This document shows positions 9,142 through 19,099 of a DNA stretch of 64,000 bases, piece by piece. The DNA is from Wolinella succinogenes DSM 1740 (lineage in GTDB: Bacteria; Campylobacterota; Campylobacteria; Campylobacterales; Helicobacteraceae): assembly GCF_000196135.1 (NCBI RefSeq), contig NC_005090.1, forward strand, positions 816,001-880,000. Reading direction: 5' to 3'. The position numbers and the translations under genes were made by a program. Position 1 is the first letter of the stretch; every line of letters starts with the position of its first letter. Under the pieces are notes generated by a model. That model was not told the DNA's origin. It searched no databases and saw only the letters and a list, made by a program, of their open reading frames with translations.

Positions 9142-10169
9142 AGGATTAGCATCCCATCTCCATAGGAGAAGAATCGATAACGCTCTTTTAGAGCCTGGGC
9201 ATAAACCCGCTGGCACTCCTTCGGAGTGATGAAGGCGCTCACGAGCATGAGCAGGGTGGATTGGGGGAGGTGAAAATTGGTTAGCAGGGCAGTGGTCTTA
9301 AGGGGAGGATTGCCTGGATGGAGGAAGAGATCACACTCGCCCTCTTTTTTGCTCGTGCGCACATAGTATTCGATGGTGCGTGCCGCCGTGGTGCCGATGG
9401 CTAGAATCTGAGAGGCTTGCTTAATCTTCTGCGCGCTTGATTCGGAGATAAAGTATCGCTCTTTGTGCATGGAGTGATTCCTGATGTCCTCGCTCTCGAC
9501 TCCCAAAAATGTCCCTGCGCCTACATGAAGTGTCACAAAGGCATGATCAAATCGTTCTTTGAGTCGCACCATGTCCGTCTCTTCAAAGTGGAGCGAGGCA
9601 GTGGGAGCGGCGATGGCTCCTTCGTGCTTGGCAAAGACACTCTGATACTCCACCTCATCTAAGGCAGTGTCGGTGCGTTTGATATAGGGAGGCAGGGGAA
9701 CATGGCCTTGGCGTTCTAGAAACAAAAGCAGCTGGGCGAGCTCCACTTTGACTCCCCGCTCATCCCAAAAGCTCACCTCGCGAAATCCCCCCTCGCCAAG
9801 TGCTAGAATCTGAGCCCTCCACCCTTCTGCAAGAAGGAGGGTCTGACCCAGCTTGACCCTGCCTTTGATCTGCACCCAAAAACGCTCCACGCCAAGGGGC
9901 TTGTGATAGAGGAGCTCCACGCCCCCTCCGCTCTCTTTCTTGCCAAAGAATCGAGCCTTGATCACTTTGGTGTCATTAAAAACAATCAAAGCTTCTTGGG
10001 GGATGAAGCGCTCAAACTCACTGAAATGGGTGTGCAGGATGCTCCCGTCCTTGCGATTATAGACAAGTAGCCTCGCTTGATTCTTTGGATGAATCGGATG
10101 AGAGGCTATGAGCTCTTCGGGCAGCTCATAGTCGTAGGTGAGGAGCGAAAAGGGATCGTTACTCTTCAT
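9138..10169 (-). CDS. queA: S-adenosylmethionine:tRNA ribosyltransferase-isomerase QueA
   Basis: A 343-residue enzyme that transfers and isomerises the ribosyl group of SAM onto preQ1 at the wobble position of tRNA to form epoxyqueuosine. Recognisable stretches are YDYELPEELIASHPIHP at the N-terminus, FNDTKVIKARFFGKK, and AAPTASLHFEE with the following ALHVGAGTF-like motif (VTLHVGAGTFLGVE). The C-terminus FFSYGDGMLI is typical. Length is normal for the family. It overlaps tatC by 11 bp upstream and rsmG by 4 bp downstream. Confidence 0.97.
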   Translation of the reverse strand: MKSNDPFSLLTYDYELPEELIASHPIHPKNQARLLVYNRKDGSILHTHFSEFERFIPQEALIVFNDTKVIKARFFGKKESGGGVELLYHKPLGVERFWVQIKGRVKLGQTLLLAEGWRAQILALGEGGFREVSFWDERGVKVELAQLLLFLERQGHVPLPPYIKRTDTALDEVEYQSVFAKHEGAIAAPTASLHFEETDMVRLKERFDHAFVTLHVGAGTFLGVESEDIRNHSMHKERYFISESSAQKIKQASQILAIGTTAARTIEYYVRTSKKEGECDLFLHPGNPPLKTTALLTNFHLPQSTLLMLVSAFITPKECQRVYAQALKERYRFFSYGDGMLIL

Positions 10170-10884
10170 TAGGGCTTGTTTCAGGATTGACCATTTTGGC
10201 GATGAGGATAGAGACCCAATAGAGGAAGGTCAAAGGAATCGCCATCATGAATTGCGTGATGACATCAGGAGGGGTGAGGATGGCGGCCACGATAAAGATA
10301 ATAATGATGGCATATTTGAAAAAATCCCTAAGGGTTTTATCGGTGACTAGACCAAGCTTGGCAAGGAAAAAGGTAACGACAGGAAGCTCAAAGGCAATCC
10401 CAAAGCCAATCATGAGCTTGGCAAAAAAAGTGACATAAAATCCAACGCTAGGGAGAGCCGTGAAGAGGGTGCTTCCAAAGTTGATGAGATAGGTGAAGCC
10501 AAAGGGAAAGACCACATAATAGGCAAAAAGTGCGCCTGTGACAAACATGAGTGTTCCAAAAAAGACAAAGGGGAGCACGAGCATCTTTTCGTTTTGGTAG
10601 AGTCCAGGGGCGACAAAAAGCCAAACTTGCCAAAAAATTACGGGCAAGGAGAACATGAAAGCGCTAAAAAAGGAGACTTTAATGGCAGTGAAGAAAGCCT
10701 CTCCTACCTCAGTAAAGATCACGTTGCTACCTGCGGGCAAGGCGGCTTTGAGGGGGGCGATCATCCAGTCTAAGATTCCTTCCCAAAAGAAAAAACAGAT
10801 AAAAAAGGCAATAAAAAGAGCAACAACCGCGTTAATGAGACGCTTTCTTAGCTCTTGAATATGGGGTTTTAGCTCTTCAAACAT
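10159..10884 (-). CDS. tatC: Twin-arginine translocase subunit TatC
   Basis: A 241-residue inner-membrane protein with six predicted spans. The N-terminal region EELKPHIQELRKRLINA matches the cytoplasmic segment that binds twin-arginine signal peptides, and FVTGALFAYYVVFPFGFTYL is the conserved third/fourth span. TatC with TatB is the receptor for folded Tat substrates. ATG at 10884 follows AAGGAG and overlaps the tatB stop (TGATG). Likely clients include Fe-S and Mo proteins, and in this window NosG has a Tat-like N-terminus. tatA is not in the window. Confidence 0.96.
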   Translation of the reverse strand: MFEELKPHIQELRKRLINAVVALFIAFFICFFFWEGILDWMIAPLKAALPAGSNVIFTEVGEAFFTAIKVSFFSAFMFSLPVIFWQVWLFVAPGLYQNEKMLVLPFVFFGTLMFVTGALFAYYVVFPFGFTYLINFGSTLFTALPSVGFYVTFFAKLMIGFGIAFELPVVTFFLAKLGLVTDKTLRDFFKYAIIIIFIVAAILTPPDVITQFMMAIPLTFLYWVSILIAKMVNPETSPNEE

Positions 10885-11324
10885 CAAGACTCCTTGGGGG
10901 TTTGGCGCGCGCTTTTAAAATCAAGCTCAGGGGAGGAGGAATCTTTATGTGCCTCCTCTTTTTCTTTAAGCTCTTGGAGCTTTTTTTGGAGGCGTTCACG
11001 ATCCTCTGCGCTCACCCTTTCGCCCTGCTCGACTTTGTTTTTGAGCTCGCTATCAAGCACGGGCTCTAGGTCGTCTAGCTTGATCTCTTTGGAGAGTTTC
11101 TGTGTTCCCTCCTCAAGACTTTTTTTATAAGAGAGTGCCTCCTGCTTGATTTCGCTGATGCTGATCTCCCTATCTAGGCTATCTTTGGCCTCGGCTATAG
11201 TCTTTTTGAACGCTCTGAAAAATTTGGCGATATCCACCATCGCCTGAGGAAGCTTATCTGGCCCTAGAAAGATGATGGCTACAACCGCCACCAAGATGAT
11301 TTCGGCAAAACCCATCCCAAACAT
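10884..11324 (-). CDS. tatB: Sec-independent translocase protein TatB
   Basis: A 146-residue protein with the Tat membrane anchor MGFAEIILVAVVAIIFLGPD KLP at residues ~3-25, containing the FLGPDKLP hinge, followed by an amphipathic helix (FFRAFKKTIAEAKDSL) and a long charged, Glu/Lys-rich tail, which is why I call TatB rather than TatA. I start at ATG 11324 (AAGGA about 10 bases upstream); the open frame continues 135 bases further up, but those residues do not resemble a Tat protein. First gene of the tatB-tatC-queA-rsmG operon. Confidence 0.92.
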   Translation of the reverse strand: MFGMGFAEIILVAVVAIIFLGPDKLPQAMVDIAKFFRAFKKTIAEAKDSLDREISISEIKQEALSYKKSLEEGTQKLSKEIKLDDLEPVLDSELKNKVEQGERVSAEDRERLQKKLQELKEKEEAHKDSSSPELDFKSARQTPKES

Positions 11325-11488
11325 TTCACGGAATCCTTCGTATCGCCGCTTAGGCGACTTTTTGGTTTTGAAAAATGGAGAAATAGTATCTAAAACATTA
11401 TAAAACGACATTGAGCGAGGGCTTGGAACGGCAAGTGCTTCAAAGGGGTATAATGGCATGGAATCTTATCACTTCTAAGGATAGAATC

Positions 11489-11716
11489 GTGAAGCTAAAA
11501 TGGCTATGGATGGGGCTTTTACCTCTTTTTTTGACGGGTTGCATCAGCCCTAAGACGGACACCTTTTTAATCGGTGCAGGGATTGGAGCGGGGATCACGT
11601 GTATGGCAGTCAAGGGCGATCCGCTTTGTGGCCGAGGTTCTAGGGGAGAATCGCTGTGGGAGCGCCAAGACCCTAATTTTCCTGATGCGTCGATTCCTTA
11701 CGACATGGATTATTAG
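11489..11716 (+). CDS. Small lipoprotein of unknown function
   Basis: A 75-residue protein with a type II signal peptide: KLKWLWMGLLPLFLTGC, with the lipobox LTGC putting the acylated Cys at ~18. After it come a glycine-rich stretch FLIGAGIGAGITC and a short polar tail with two more Cys. GTG at 11489 is preceded by AAGGA at an 8-base spacing; longer in-frame starts would hide the signal peptide. It is divergent from tatB and precedes serS by 101 bp. Function unknown. Confidence 0.7.
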   Translation: MKLKWLWMGLLPLFLTGCISPKTDTFLIGAGIGAGITCMAVKGDPLCGRGSRGESLWERQDPNFPDASIPYDMDY

Positions 11717-11817
11717 TCCGCCAAAGAGAGAGGCTGATTTATGGCTATTTTATAGCCCTTTGGTTACCATTATTTTTTTGGATAAACCGCTTGAAGCGAT
11801 AAAAATAGAGAGAAACA

Positions 11818-13104
11818 ATGATTGATTTGAAGCTTTTGATGAATGATTTTGAAGAGGTGGCAGAGAGGCTGGCCAAGCGCCATTTGGAGGCTGATTTTTT
11901 GGAGCAGGCGCGCCTTTTGGCGGGTCAATACAAGGCGAAAAAGCGCGAGAGCGAAGAGTTGCAAGCCGAGCAAAACGCCAAGTCTAAACTCTTTGGCCAA
12001 TACAAAAAAGAGGGAAAAGAGATCGACTCCCTCAAAGCAGAGCTAGACACCCTCAAGATTCGTTTGAGTGAGATTCTCCCTGAGGTGAGTGTTTTAGAGA
12101 GAGAGCTAGAATCGCTTGCACTCATTATTCCCAACCTGCCTGATGAGAAGACCCCCATAGGAAGAGATGAGCATGACAATATTGAAATTAGGCGCGTGCT
12201 AGAGCCTAAGATGTTCGACTTCCGCCCCAAAGAGCATTGGGAGTTGGCCGAGCAGAATGGTTGGATTGAGTTTGATCGTGGCGTGAAGCTGGCCAAGAGC
12301 CGATTTTCGGTGTTGCGCAAAGAGGGAGCGAGAATGAGCCGAGCGCTCATTAGCTATATGCTTGATTTTAATCACTCTAGAGGCTTTGAAGAGGTGGTTA
12401 CGCCCGTGATCGTTAATAGAGAAACGCTCCTTGGAACGGGGCAGTTGCCTAAGTTTGAAAATGATCTTTTTAAAATCTCTGAAGTGATTGAAGAGGAGCA
12501 GGGGGGCGAGAAGGGAAGGGGGCATGAACTCTATTTGATTCCCACGGCCGAAGTGACACTCACCAATCTCTATCGAGATGAGATTATTCCCCACGATGAA
12601 CTTCCCCTCCTGCTCACGGCGCACACGCCATGTTTTCGCAAAGAGGCAGGAAGCGCAGGGCGTGACACAAGAGGGATTATTCGCCAGCATCAGTTTGACA
12701 AAGTGGAGCTAGTGGCACTCACAAAGCCCGAAGAGAGTGATGCGATTCAGCAAAAGATGATCGATTGCGCCTCTGACCTTTTGAGCTCTCTAGGATTGCC
12801 TCATCGCTTAGTCCAGCTCTGCGGAGGGGATCTTGGGTTTGGAGCGAGCAACACGGTGGATATTGAGGTTTGGCTTCCGGGGCAAAACTGCTATCGTGAG
12901 ATCAGCTCCATCTCCAATACAAGAGATTTTCAAGCTAGACGCGCCATGATTCGCTATAAAGACGAGGATAAAAAAAATCGACTCGTCCACACTCTCAATG
13001 GATCCTCTTTGGCGGTAGGCAGAACACTGGTAGCCATCATGGAAAACTACCAAAACGCCGATGGAACCATCGAGATTCCTGAGGTTTTACGCCGCTACCT
13101 ATGA
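11818..13104 (+). CDS. serS: Seryl-tRNA synthetase
   Basis: A 428-residue class II aminoacyl-tRNA synthetase that charges tRNA-Ser. Residues ~1-105 form the antiparallel coiled-coil arm that grips the long variable arm of tRNA-Ser ([15 protein letters not shown] through [16 protein letters not shown]). The catalytic core follows, with motif 2 [20 protein letters not shown] at ~275-294 and motif 3 [18 protein letters not shown] near residue 395. Length is normal. The following gene pflB begins 33 bp downstream; serS-pflB is a conserved pair in Campylobacter and Helicobacter. Confidence 0.98.
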
Positions 13105-13137
13105 GAGCATTGAGCCTAAATCCCCTTTGGAGTCGCC

Positions 13138-15516
13138 ATGGCGGAAGATAATGTCATACGCCTTGATGATGAGGTGAATGATTTTACCCCAGAGGGGGAG
13201 AAAAAGCCTACCGCACCTCTTTCTAGGCGTCAAGTGCTTTTGAATAGGCTCTCCTCTTTTAAAGAGAAAATTCAAAGCGACAAGCGCCTTTTTTATGGGG
13301 TACTGGCTTTGGGAGTGCTCTTTTTTCTCCTCATCCTCGCGCTTTTGGCCGCGATTTTGCTCGCCCCCAAGGAGGCGGCTCCCACTCCCTTGAGTGAGGG
13401 ACGAGAGAGTGAGGGACGAGAGATACTCAGAGGGCTTAAAATAGAGAGTCGCCCTGTGGATATCTCTCGTTTGGAGACCATGATCAAAAAGGCCAATCTG
13501 CTTTACACCAAAGGCGACAGAGGAGAGGCACTCAATCTCTATGAGAGCATCTCCGGTTTCTCCGAATCGCTCTCTAATTTCAATCTAGGGGTGGCACAAG
13601 CGGAGGAGAAAAACTACGAAGCAGCGCTCGCCTCCTTCCAAAAGGCCATTGATTCGGGAGAAGATCGGGCTATGAGCGCGATCAATGCCGCGATGTGTGC
13701 TTACTGGCTTCAAAACAGTGCGCTTTATCGCTACTATGTTGATCTAGCCGAAGCCTATCTTCCTGAAGCCTCTAATCTCCCTCTCTACCCCTATCTCTAT
13801 GCTTTGGTACAGTATTACAAGGGTTACTATTTTGAGGCGATCTCTCCACTCACTCATTTTCAAAAGGGGCACTACGCCAAAGAGGTGGATCATCTTTTGG
13901 CCAAGCTTCATCTCTACTATGGAGATGAAATGAGCGCTCTTGGCTTTTTAGAGCGGAGTGCGACGAGTGAAGATTACCTAGATTTAGCATTGCTTTATGC
14001 AAGAATCGGCGACTATAAGAGCGCTCAAGATTATCTCGTGCGTCGAATCGAGTCGGGCGACACCTCACCCAAGCCTCATATGGCGATGGCACTTATCGAC
14101 GCTAAGATAGGGAAGTTGGGGGATGCGGCGGCGATGCTTGATAAATATGCAGGCAAAGATGAGCGTGAAATCGCCTCGATCTATCCGCTCAAGGTTCGTC
14201 TCAAAGAGACGCTCTTTGATGTGCACGAATCACAGAAGCGATTTTGGCAGGATTTCTCCTCTCGCTCACTCACGGCCTATAAAATATTTTTTTATTATGC
14301 CCCTTATAAGGTGTTTGACGCTGATCAGGCGTTGGTCTTTATCAAGCAGGGGGGAGTCAATATTTTGCTCAATGATATTGAAGAGGCTAAGGATGTCTTG
14401 GTGAAAGGATCGACCATCTCCAAGGTTAATCTTAACATTGCCAAAGCTCTCAAGGAGACACTCAAAAACAACACAAGAGAGGCTAATAAACTTCTCAAAT
14501 CGGTGGTCGATGAGTATCCAAATCACGCGATTCTACACTACAATCTCGGACTCTCTTATGCGCAGATGGGCGATTTTGACAACGCCTATCGTCATTTTTT
14601 AAGAAGCCACCACCTCAATAGTCGTGACATTCTTCCGGGAATCTTTGCGATGATTGCGGCTAGGCTCACTTTTAGGGACTATTCAAGAATCGCCGACACT
14701 TTGGCAGTTGAGCTTGAAAATAGCCAGCTAGAGGAGGAGGAGCGGCAATTCCTCCTCTCTCTTCTTGGCTACTTTCAAGGGAACAAAGCCGCCCCATTGG
14801 AGTGGATGGAGGGGGTGAAGAATCCAAAGAGCATCTATCTTGCACTAGAGGTGGCTTCGGCGATTCAAAGTGGAAATAAAGAGCGAATGGTGCGTGCAAC
14901 TAAAAAACTCCAATCCCAGCTCCCCGATGATCTAGTGGCTTCGCTTTTGGCAGTCTTGGCGGAAAACTATGGAGACGATCCCAAGGAGTTAGCCCTCAAA
15001 GCGCAAGCTTTCTACAAGGAGCGACCCACCTCGCTAGAGGCGCTCTACTATGGCCCCGCACTCGCTAGAGAGCTCTATGTGCATGTGGGGTATAACATTG
15101 GAGCTTTGCGTCGAGTTCAACAAACGCTAGACGATAGACTGGTGAGCGAGAGGGGTGAGGTGAGAGGGGTGGTGCAGGCTCTGGCGCTCACAAGCATCTA
15201 CCTTAGGGAGTTTGAGAAGGCATTCGTGCTCTATAACTCACTGATTGATGACATGGGTGAGCGGGATACGCAGACGCTCTTTTTAGCCGGAGTTGCGGCT
15301 ATTGGAGCGGGACACCATGAAAACGCCGTGGCACTTCTGCAGCTTGCCAAGCTGGAAGCACCCACAAACTATGAGAGTCGCTATGCCCTAGGACTCCTCC
15401 AGCAGGAGGCAAAAAATCTCAAAGCCGCAGCGATACAGTTCGCAGCGGTTGGCAATGTGGGCTTTGAGTCGGAATATTTTGACTTTGAGGTGGATACTTC
15501 TAGGTCTCTACCCTAG
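13138..15516 (+). CDS. pflB: Flagellar motor scaffold protein PflB-like (TPR)
   Basis: A 792-residue protein with a cytoplasmic N-terminus of ~50 residues, one membrane span (~53-77, LFYGVLALGVLFFLLILALL) and a long periplasmic part made of TPR-like helical repeats (for example LNLYESISGFSESLSNFNLG and HYNLGLSYAQMGDFDNAYRH). Topology, size and position next to serS match PflB (Cj0390/HP1479), a component of the extra periplasmic scaffold that holds a wide ring of stators in epsilonproteobacterial motors; mutants are paralysed. The assignment rests on synteny and architecture, so the symbol is an inference. Its last 9 bp overlap the convergent LysR gene. Confidence 0.82.
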   Translation: MAEDNVIRLDDEVNDFTPEGEKKPTAPLSRRQVLLNRLSSFKEKIQSDKRLFYGVLALGVLFFLLILALLAAILLAPKEAAPTPLSEGRESEGREILRGLKIESRPVDISRLETMIKKANLLYTKGDRGEALNLYESISGFSESLSNFNLGVAQAEEKNYEAALASFQKAIDSGEDRAMSAINAAMCAYWLQNSALYRYYVDLAEAYLPEASNLPLYPYLYALVQYYKGYYFEAISPLTHFQKGHYAKEVDHLLAKLHLYYGDEMSALGFLERSATSEDYLDLALLYARIGDYKSAQDYLVRRIESGDTSPKPHMAMALIDAKIGKLGDAAAMLDKYAGKDEREIASIYPLKVRLKETLFDVHESQKRFWQDFSSRSLTAYKIFFYYAPYKVFDADQALVFIKQGGVNILLNDIEEAKDVLVKGSTISKVNLNIAKALKETLKNNTREANKLLKSVVDEYPNHAILHYNLGLSYAQMGDFDNAYRHFLRSHHLNSRDILPGIFAMIAARLTFRDYSRIADTLAVELENSQLEEEERQFLLSLLGYFQGNKAAPLEWMEGVKNPKSIYLALEVASAIQSGNKERMVRATKKLQSQLPDDLVASLLAVLAENYGDDPKELALKAQAFYKERPTSLEALYYGPALARELYVHVGYNIGALRRVQQTLDDRLVSERGEVRGVVQALALTSIYLREFEKAFVLYNSLIDDMGERDTQTLFLAGVAAIGAGHHENAVALLQLAKLEAPTNYESRYALGLLQQEAKNLKAAAIQFAAVGNVGFESEYFDFEVDTSRSLP

Positions 15517-16422
15517 ATTTTTGTTGCACATGAGGCAACTAGAGACCGTATCGACAAATGCATCATTTTTACGATCTTTAAGGTAGGCAAGATAGAGTTT
15601 TCGCTTCAGCTTGCAGCCTCGGATTTTTGATTCATGAAGAGAGTTGTTCACTAAGTCATCTTGAACCACATATTTTGAAAGAATAGCCACGGTGGGCTTG
15701 GGCGATTCTTCAGGGAATTTAGGACTTTTGAGCACGGTGTGCTTCACGCCCGTGGAGCTGCTCACCACTCCTTTGATGTCAAAGGTGGTGCAGTCGATTC
15801 CTACATCATCGAGGGTCTCATTGATGATTCTTCGGGTGTTGCTCCCCCATTCACGACAGATCCATGAGAAAGTGAGCAAATCCTCTTTTTTGACGGTTTT
15901 AGGCAGAGGGGAGTTGCTAAAGAGGACAAACTCATCCTCCACCCACTCACGATAGACAATATTGTCCTTGAAGATAGGCGATTCAATGAGAGCGAGATCA
16001 ATCTTTTTTTCAATGAGCGCTTCAATGATATTGTCTGAAGAATCGATCTTAACAAAGACATCGTTTTTGATCATCTCCTTAATATTGCCCAAGCAGTTTG
16101 GGAGGATGTAGTTCCCGATGGTGAAGGAGGCGCCAATATTGAAAGAGAAATCTTTTTTGATGATCTTCATCGTCTCTTTCTCAGCCGTGACAATGGCACG
16201 CTCTAATCTTAGCGCGATGGTGAGAAGTTTCTCGCCATCTTTGGTGAGTTTGACTCCGTTTTTTTTGCGCTCGATGATTTTGGTGTCGAGATACTCTTCA
16301 ATGTATTTGATCTGTTGAGTCACGGCGGGCTGGGAGATTCCTAGTTTAGCAGAGGCTTTGGAGAAGCTCCGTTCGCGCACTACGATGAGGAAGGTTTCAA
16401 GCTTGGCGAAATCTTTTAACAT
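15508..16422 (-). CDS. LysR-family transcriptional regulator
   Basis: A 304-residue regulator. The N-terminal winged HTH is plain (FSKASAKLGISQPAVTQQIK at ~20-39), followed by a LysR substrate-binding domain from ~90. The C-terminus carries several cysteines including CLMC about six residues from the end, plus a Cys at ~265, which is unusual and might allow metal or redox sensing. ATG at 16422 has AAGGAG upstream; the open frame runs 79 codons further but without family similarity. It is divergent from the helicase gene, with an A+T-rich 120-bp intergenic region. Target genes unknown. Confidence 0.9.
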   Translation of the reverse strand: MLKDFAKLETFLIVVRERSFSKASAKLGISQPAVTQQIKYIEEYLDTKIIERKKNGVKLTKDGEKLLTIALRLERAIVTAEKETMKIIKKDFSFNIGASFTIGNYILPNCLGNIKEMIKNDVFVKIDSSDNIIEALIEKKIDLALIESPIFKDNIVYREWVEDEFVLFSNSPLPKTVKKEDLLTFSWICREWGSNTRRIINETLDDVGIDCTTFDIKGVVSSSTGVKHTVLKSPKFPEESPKPTVAILSKYVVQDDLVNNSLHESKIRGCKLKRKLYLAYLKDRKNDAFVDTVSSCLMCNKNLG

Positions 16423-16510
16423 CGTTTTTCTCCTTGGAGGGCGGTTTTTGATATAAAAAAATATAATATAATACCAAAAAAAATGCGAAAAAGTTATAGG
16501 TCGTTTTGGA

Positions 16511-16516
16511 TATAAT
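16511..16516 (+). promoter_or_regulatory. -10 element of the helicase gene
   Basis: A perfect TATAAT lies 27 bases before the helicase ATG at 16544, in an A+T-rich stretch typical of promoters in this group, where -35 boxes are weak or absent. Confidence 0.55.
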
Positions 16517-16543
16517 CCCAAAAATATCCATTTGGACTCATGA

Positions 16544-18589
16544 ATGAATCGACACTTTTTAGATGACCTAAACGCCGCCCAAAGGGAGGCCGCAACCCAA
16601 ATAGAGGGGTCTTTGCTCATTTTAGCAGGTGCGGGGAGCGGCAAGACAAAGACGATCACTACACGGCTTGCCTATCTGATTGAAGAGGTGGGAATCCCTC
16701 CCTCCAACACGCTCACGCTCACCTTCACCAACAAAGCCGCTGCCGAGATGCGAGAGCGTGCACTGCGACTTGTGCAAAGGCGTGATATGCACCCTCCGCT
16801 CTTGTGCACTTTTCACAAATTCGGGCTTCTATTCTTGAAATTTCACATTCAGCGCTTGGGACGAAAACCCAATTTTGTTCTCATTGATGGTGACGATCGC
16901 AAGAAGATTCTCAAAAATATCAACGATGATTTACCCGTGGGCTTAGTCGAGAGCGAGATTTCACGCATGAAAAACTGGCTCATCATGCCTGATGAGGCGC
17001 TCCTTAGCGCGCAAGATAAAAACTATAAACTCATCGCCTCAATCTATGGAAAATATGAGGAGTTTTTAAAAGAGAAAAACATGGTCGATTTTGACGACCT
17101 CCTCCTGCTTTCATTGAAGATTCTAGAAGGGGATGAGGAGCTCGCCAAAGAGGTGAGCGAAAAGTATCAATACATCATGGTGGATGAGTATCAAGACACC
17201 AATGAGCTCCAATACAAGCTCCTCAAAAAGCTTTGCCAGACGCACAATAACCTCTGCGTTGTGGGAGATGATGATCAAAGTATCTATGGCTGGAGGGGAG
17301 CCAATATCAATCATATTCTCGATTTTCCTGATCATTTTGCGGGCGCAAAGGTGGTGAGGCTGGAGGAGAATTATCGCTCCACGGCCCCTATCTTGGAGGC
17401 GGCCAATAGCCTCATTGAATTCAACAAGGGGCGTCTAGGAAAGACGCTAAAAAGTGTCAAAGGGGCAGGCGAGGCAATCGAAATTTTGGAATCGTTAGAT
17501 GAGGGCGAGGAGGCGCAAAAGGTTGCCAAAAGAATCCGCACGCTTCTTGATAGCGGAGTCTCGCCCAGCGATATAGCGGTGCTTTTTCGGCTCAATGCTC
17601 TTAGCCGTTCCCTCGAAGAGGGTTTCAATCGCGCCAAGATTCCTTTCAAACTGGTGGGGGCGATGCGATTTTATGAGCGAAGTGAAATCAAAGACATCTT
17701 GAGCTACTTTCGCCTCATCGTCAATCCTCATGATGATTTCTCTTTGGCTCGAATCATCAACAAGCCCAAGCGAGGGATTGGCAAGGTGACGCAAGATAAA
17801 CTCCTCCTTGAGGCGCAGAGAGCTGGATGTTCGCTCTTTGAGCTCTATAAAAAAGGGGCGATTGAGGGGCTTGTGAGCGCTAAAAACCATGAGACACTCA
17901 CAGGATTCTTCGCGATGATCGAGGAGCTTCAGGCAGTCTTAGAGGAATCGACTCTGCGATTTTTGGAGCGCTTTGAAGAGCTCTCTCTGCTCAAAGAGTA
18001 TTTTGAAAACAGCAAAGAGACAATCGATAGAGTTTCAAACATTGAAGAGTTTTATGGAGTGTTTCGCGACTTCATTCTCTCCAATCCCATGGCGAATCTC
18101 GAAGACTTTTTGAACGACCTCTCGCTAAAGAGCGACCAAGATGAGGTGGGGGATAGTTTTGTCTCTTGCATGAGCGTTCATGCGAGCAAGGGATTGGAGT
18201 TTGAGCATCTTTTTGTGGTGGGATTTGAGGAGGGTTTTTTCCCTATGATTCGCGAGGGGAGTGATCTGGAGGAGGAGCGACGGCTTGGGTATGTGGCGTT
18301 CACTAGGGCTAAGAGTCACCTAGCGGTGAGCCATGTTCATTCGCGATTCTATAAGGGCAAGCGCACGGAGCTTTTGAAGTCTCGATTCCTTAAAGAGGCG
18401 GGTTTGCTTGAGGGGAGCTTGGTGATAGAGAAGCGGAGCAACTTCAAAAAAGGAGATTTGGTCACACACAAAATCTTTGGTGCAGGTCGTGTGAGTGAGG
18501 TGAGCGGCGTAGGCAAGGAGTATAAGCTTAAGATCAATTTTGGGGGGATGGTGCGCGAAATCCTCTCCTCCTATGTCATTAAGATCTAG
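16544..18589 (+). CDS. UvrD/Rep/PcrA-type superfamily 1 DNA helicase
   Basis: A 681-residue 3'-5' DNA helicase. Visible motifs: Q motif LNAAQREAA (~10), Walker A AGAGSGKT (~30), motif Ia TLTFTNKAAAEMRER (~60), motif II VDEYQDTNELQ (~215), motif III GDDDQSIYGWRGA (~240), motif IV LEENYRS (~275), motif V SVHASKGLEFEHLFVVG (~545) and motif VI RRLGYVAFTRAK (~582). The family acts in nucleotide-excision repair, replication restart and removal of RecA. UvrD and Rep cannot be told apart here; in H. pylori relatives the gene is called uvrD. Its stop overlaps the end of the convergent lipoprotein gene by 4 bp. Confidence 0.95.
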   Translation: MNRHFLDDLNAAQREAATQIEGSLLILAGAGSGKTKTITTRLAYLIEEVGIPPSNTLTLTFTNKAAAEMRERALRLVQRRDMHPPLLCTFHKFGLLFLKFHIQRLGRKPNFVLIDGDDRKKILKNINDDLPVGLVESEISRMKNWLIMPDEALLSAQDKNYKLIASIYGKYEEFLKEKNMVDFDDLLLLSLKILEGDEELAKEVSEKYQYIMVDEYQDTNELQYKLLKKLCQTHNNLCVVGDDDQSIYGWRGANINHILDFPDHFAGAKVVRLEENYRSTAPILEAANSLIEFNKGRLGKTLKSVKGAGEAIEILESLDEGEEAQKVAKRIRTLLDSGVSPSDIAVLFRLNALSRSLEEGFNRAKIPFKLVGAMRFYERSEIKDILSYFRLIVNPHDDFSLARIINKPKRGIGKVTQDKLLLEAQRAGCSLFELYKKGAIEGLVSAKNHETLTGFFAMIEELQAVLEESTLRFLERFEELSLLKEYFENSKETIDRVSNIEEFYGVFRDFILSNPMANLEDFLNDLSLKSDQDEVGDSFVSCMSVHASKGLEFEHLFVVGFEEGFFPMIREGSDLEEERRLGYVAFTRAKSHLAVSHVHSRFYKGKRTELLKSRFLKEAGLLEGSLVIEKRSNFKKGDLVTHKIFGAGRVSEVSGVGKEYKLKINFGGMVREILSSYVIKI

Positions 18590-19041
18590 CGCTTCTCTCC
18601 TAAAAGTCGATCAACTGCCTGTTTGAAATGGGTGTCGTAGGGGGGATGAAAAAAGGAGGAGGGGAGGCGGAAGTATTCGCGGCGAATCTCTTTAGAGGGG
18701 GCATCCTCAAAGAGCAGTTCCACCTCAATCTCGATTTTATAGTCACTGCTTAGGCGCTTCATCCCTAATCGGCGTTCTAAAAAGAGATCGTCTCGCTCAT
18801 CCCAAAAGCGACTGAATCGATAGGTGATCTCTCTAAGATTTGATTCGGGGTGCTCGGCAAGAAAGCTCTCAATCTGGTAGCGCAGAGTGCGGCTCATCTC
18901 GCTAGGAATAAAGCAACAATCCTCTCCTTTTTGGAGCTTGATATGAGGGGGAGGAGGGAGAAGCGTGGGGCTTTGGCATCCAAGAAGTATCAAGGCTATT
19001 GCCCCTATCATCCAGCGGCAGATTTGGCTTAAGCGACCCAT
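18586..19041 (-). CDS. Hypothetical lipoprotein
   Basis: A 151-residue protein with a lipoprotein signal: basic start, hydrophobic [13 protein letters not shown] and lipobox LLGC at ~18-21. The mature part mixes charged helices and strands ([32 protein letters not shown]). It could be an outer-membrane or periplasmic accessory factor; LptE-like proteins have similar size, but I see no decisive motif. It is divergent from truB (58 bp between start codons) and convergent with the helicase gene. Confidence 0.72.
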   Translation of the reverse strand: MGRLSQICRWMIGAIALILLGCQSPTLLPPPPHIKLQKGEDCCFIPSEMSRTLRYQIESFLAEHPESNLREITYRFSRFWDERDDLFLERRLGMKRLSSDYKIEIEVELLFEDAPSKEIRREYFRLPSSFFHPPYDTHFKQAVDRLLGEKR

Positions 19042-19099
19042 AGCAAGCTCCTTGGAAGCAAATAAAGGGAAATTTTATCATGAAACAGGAGGAGAATCT

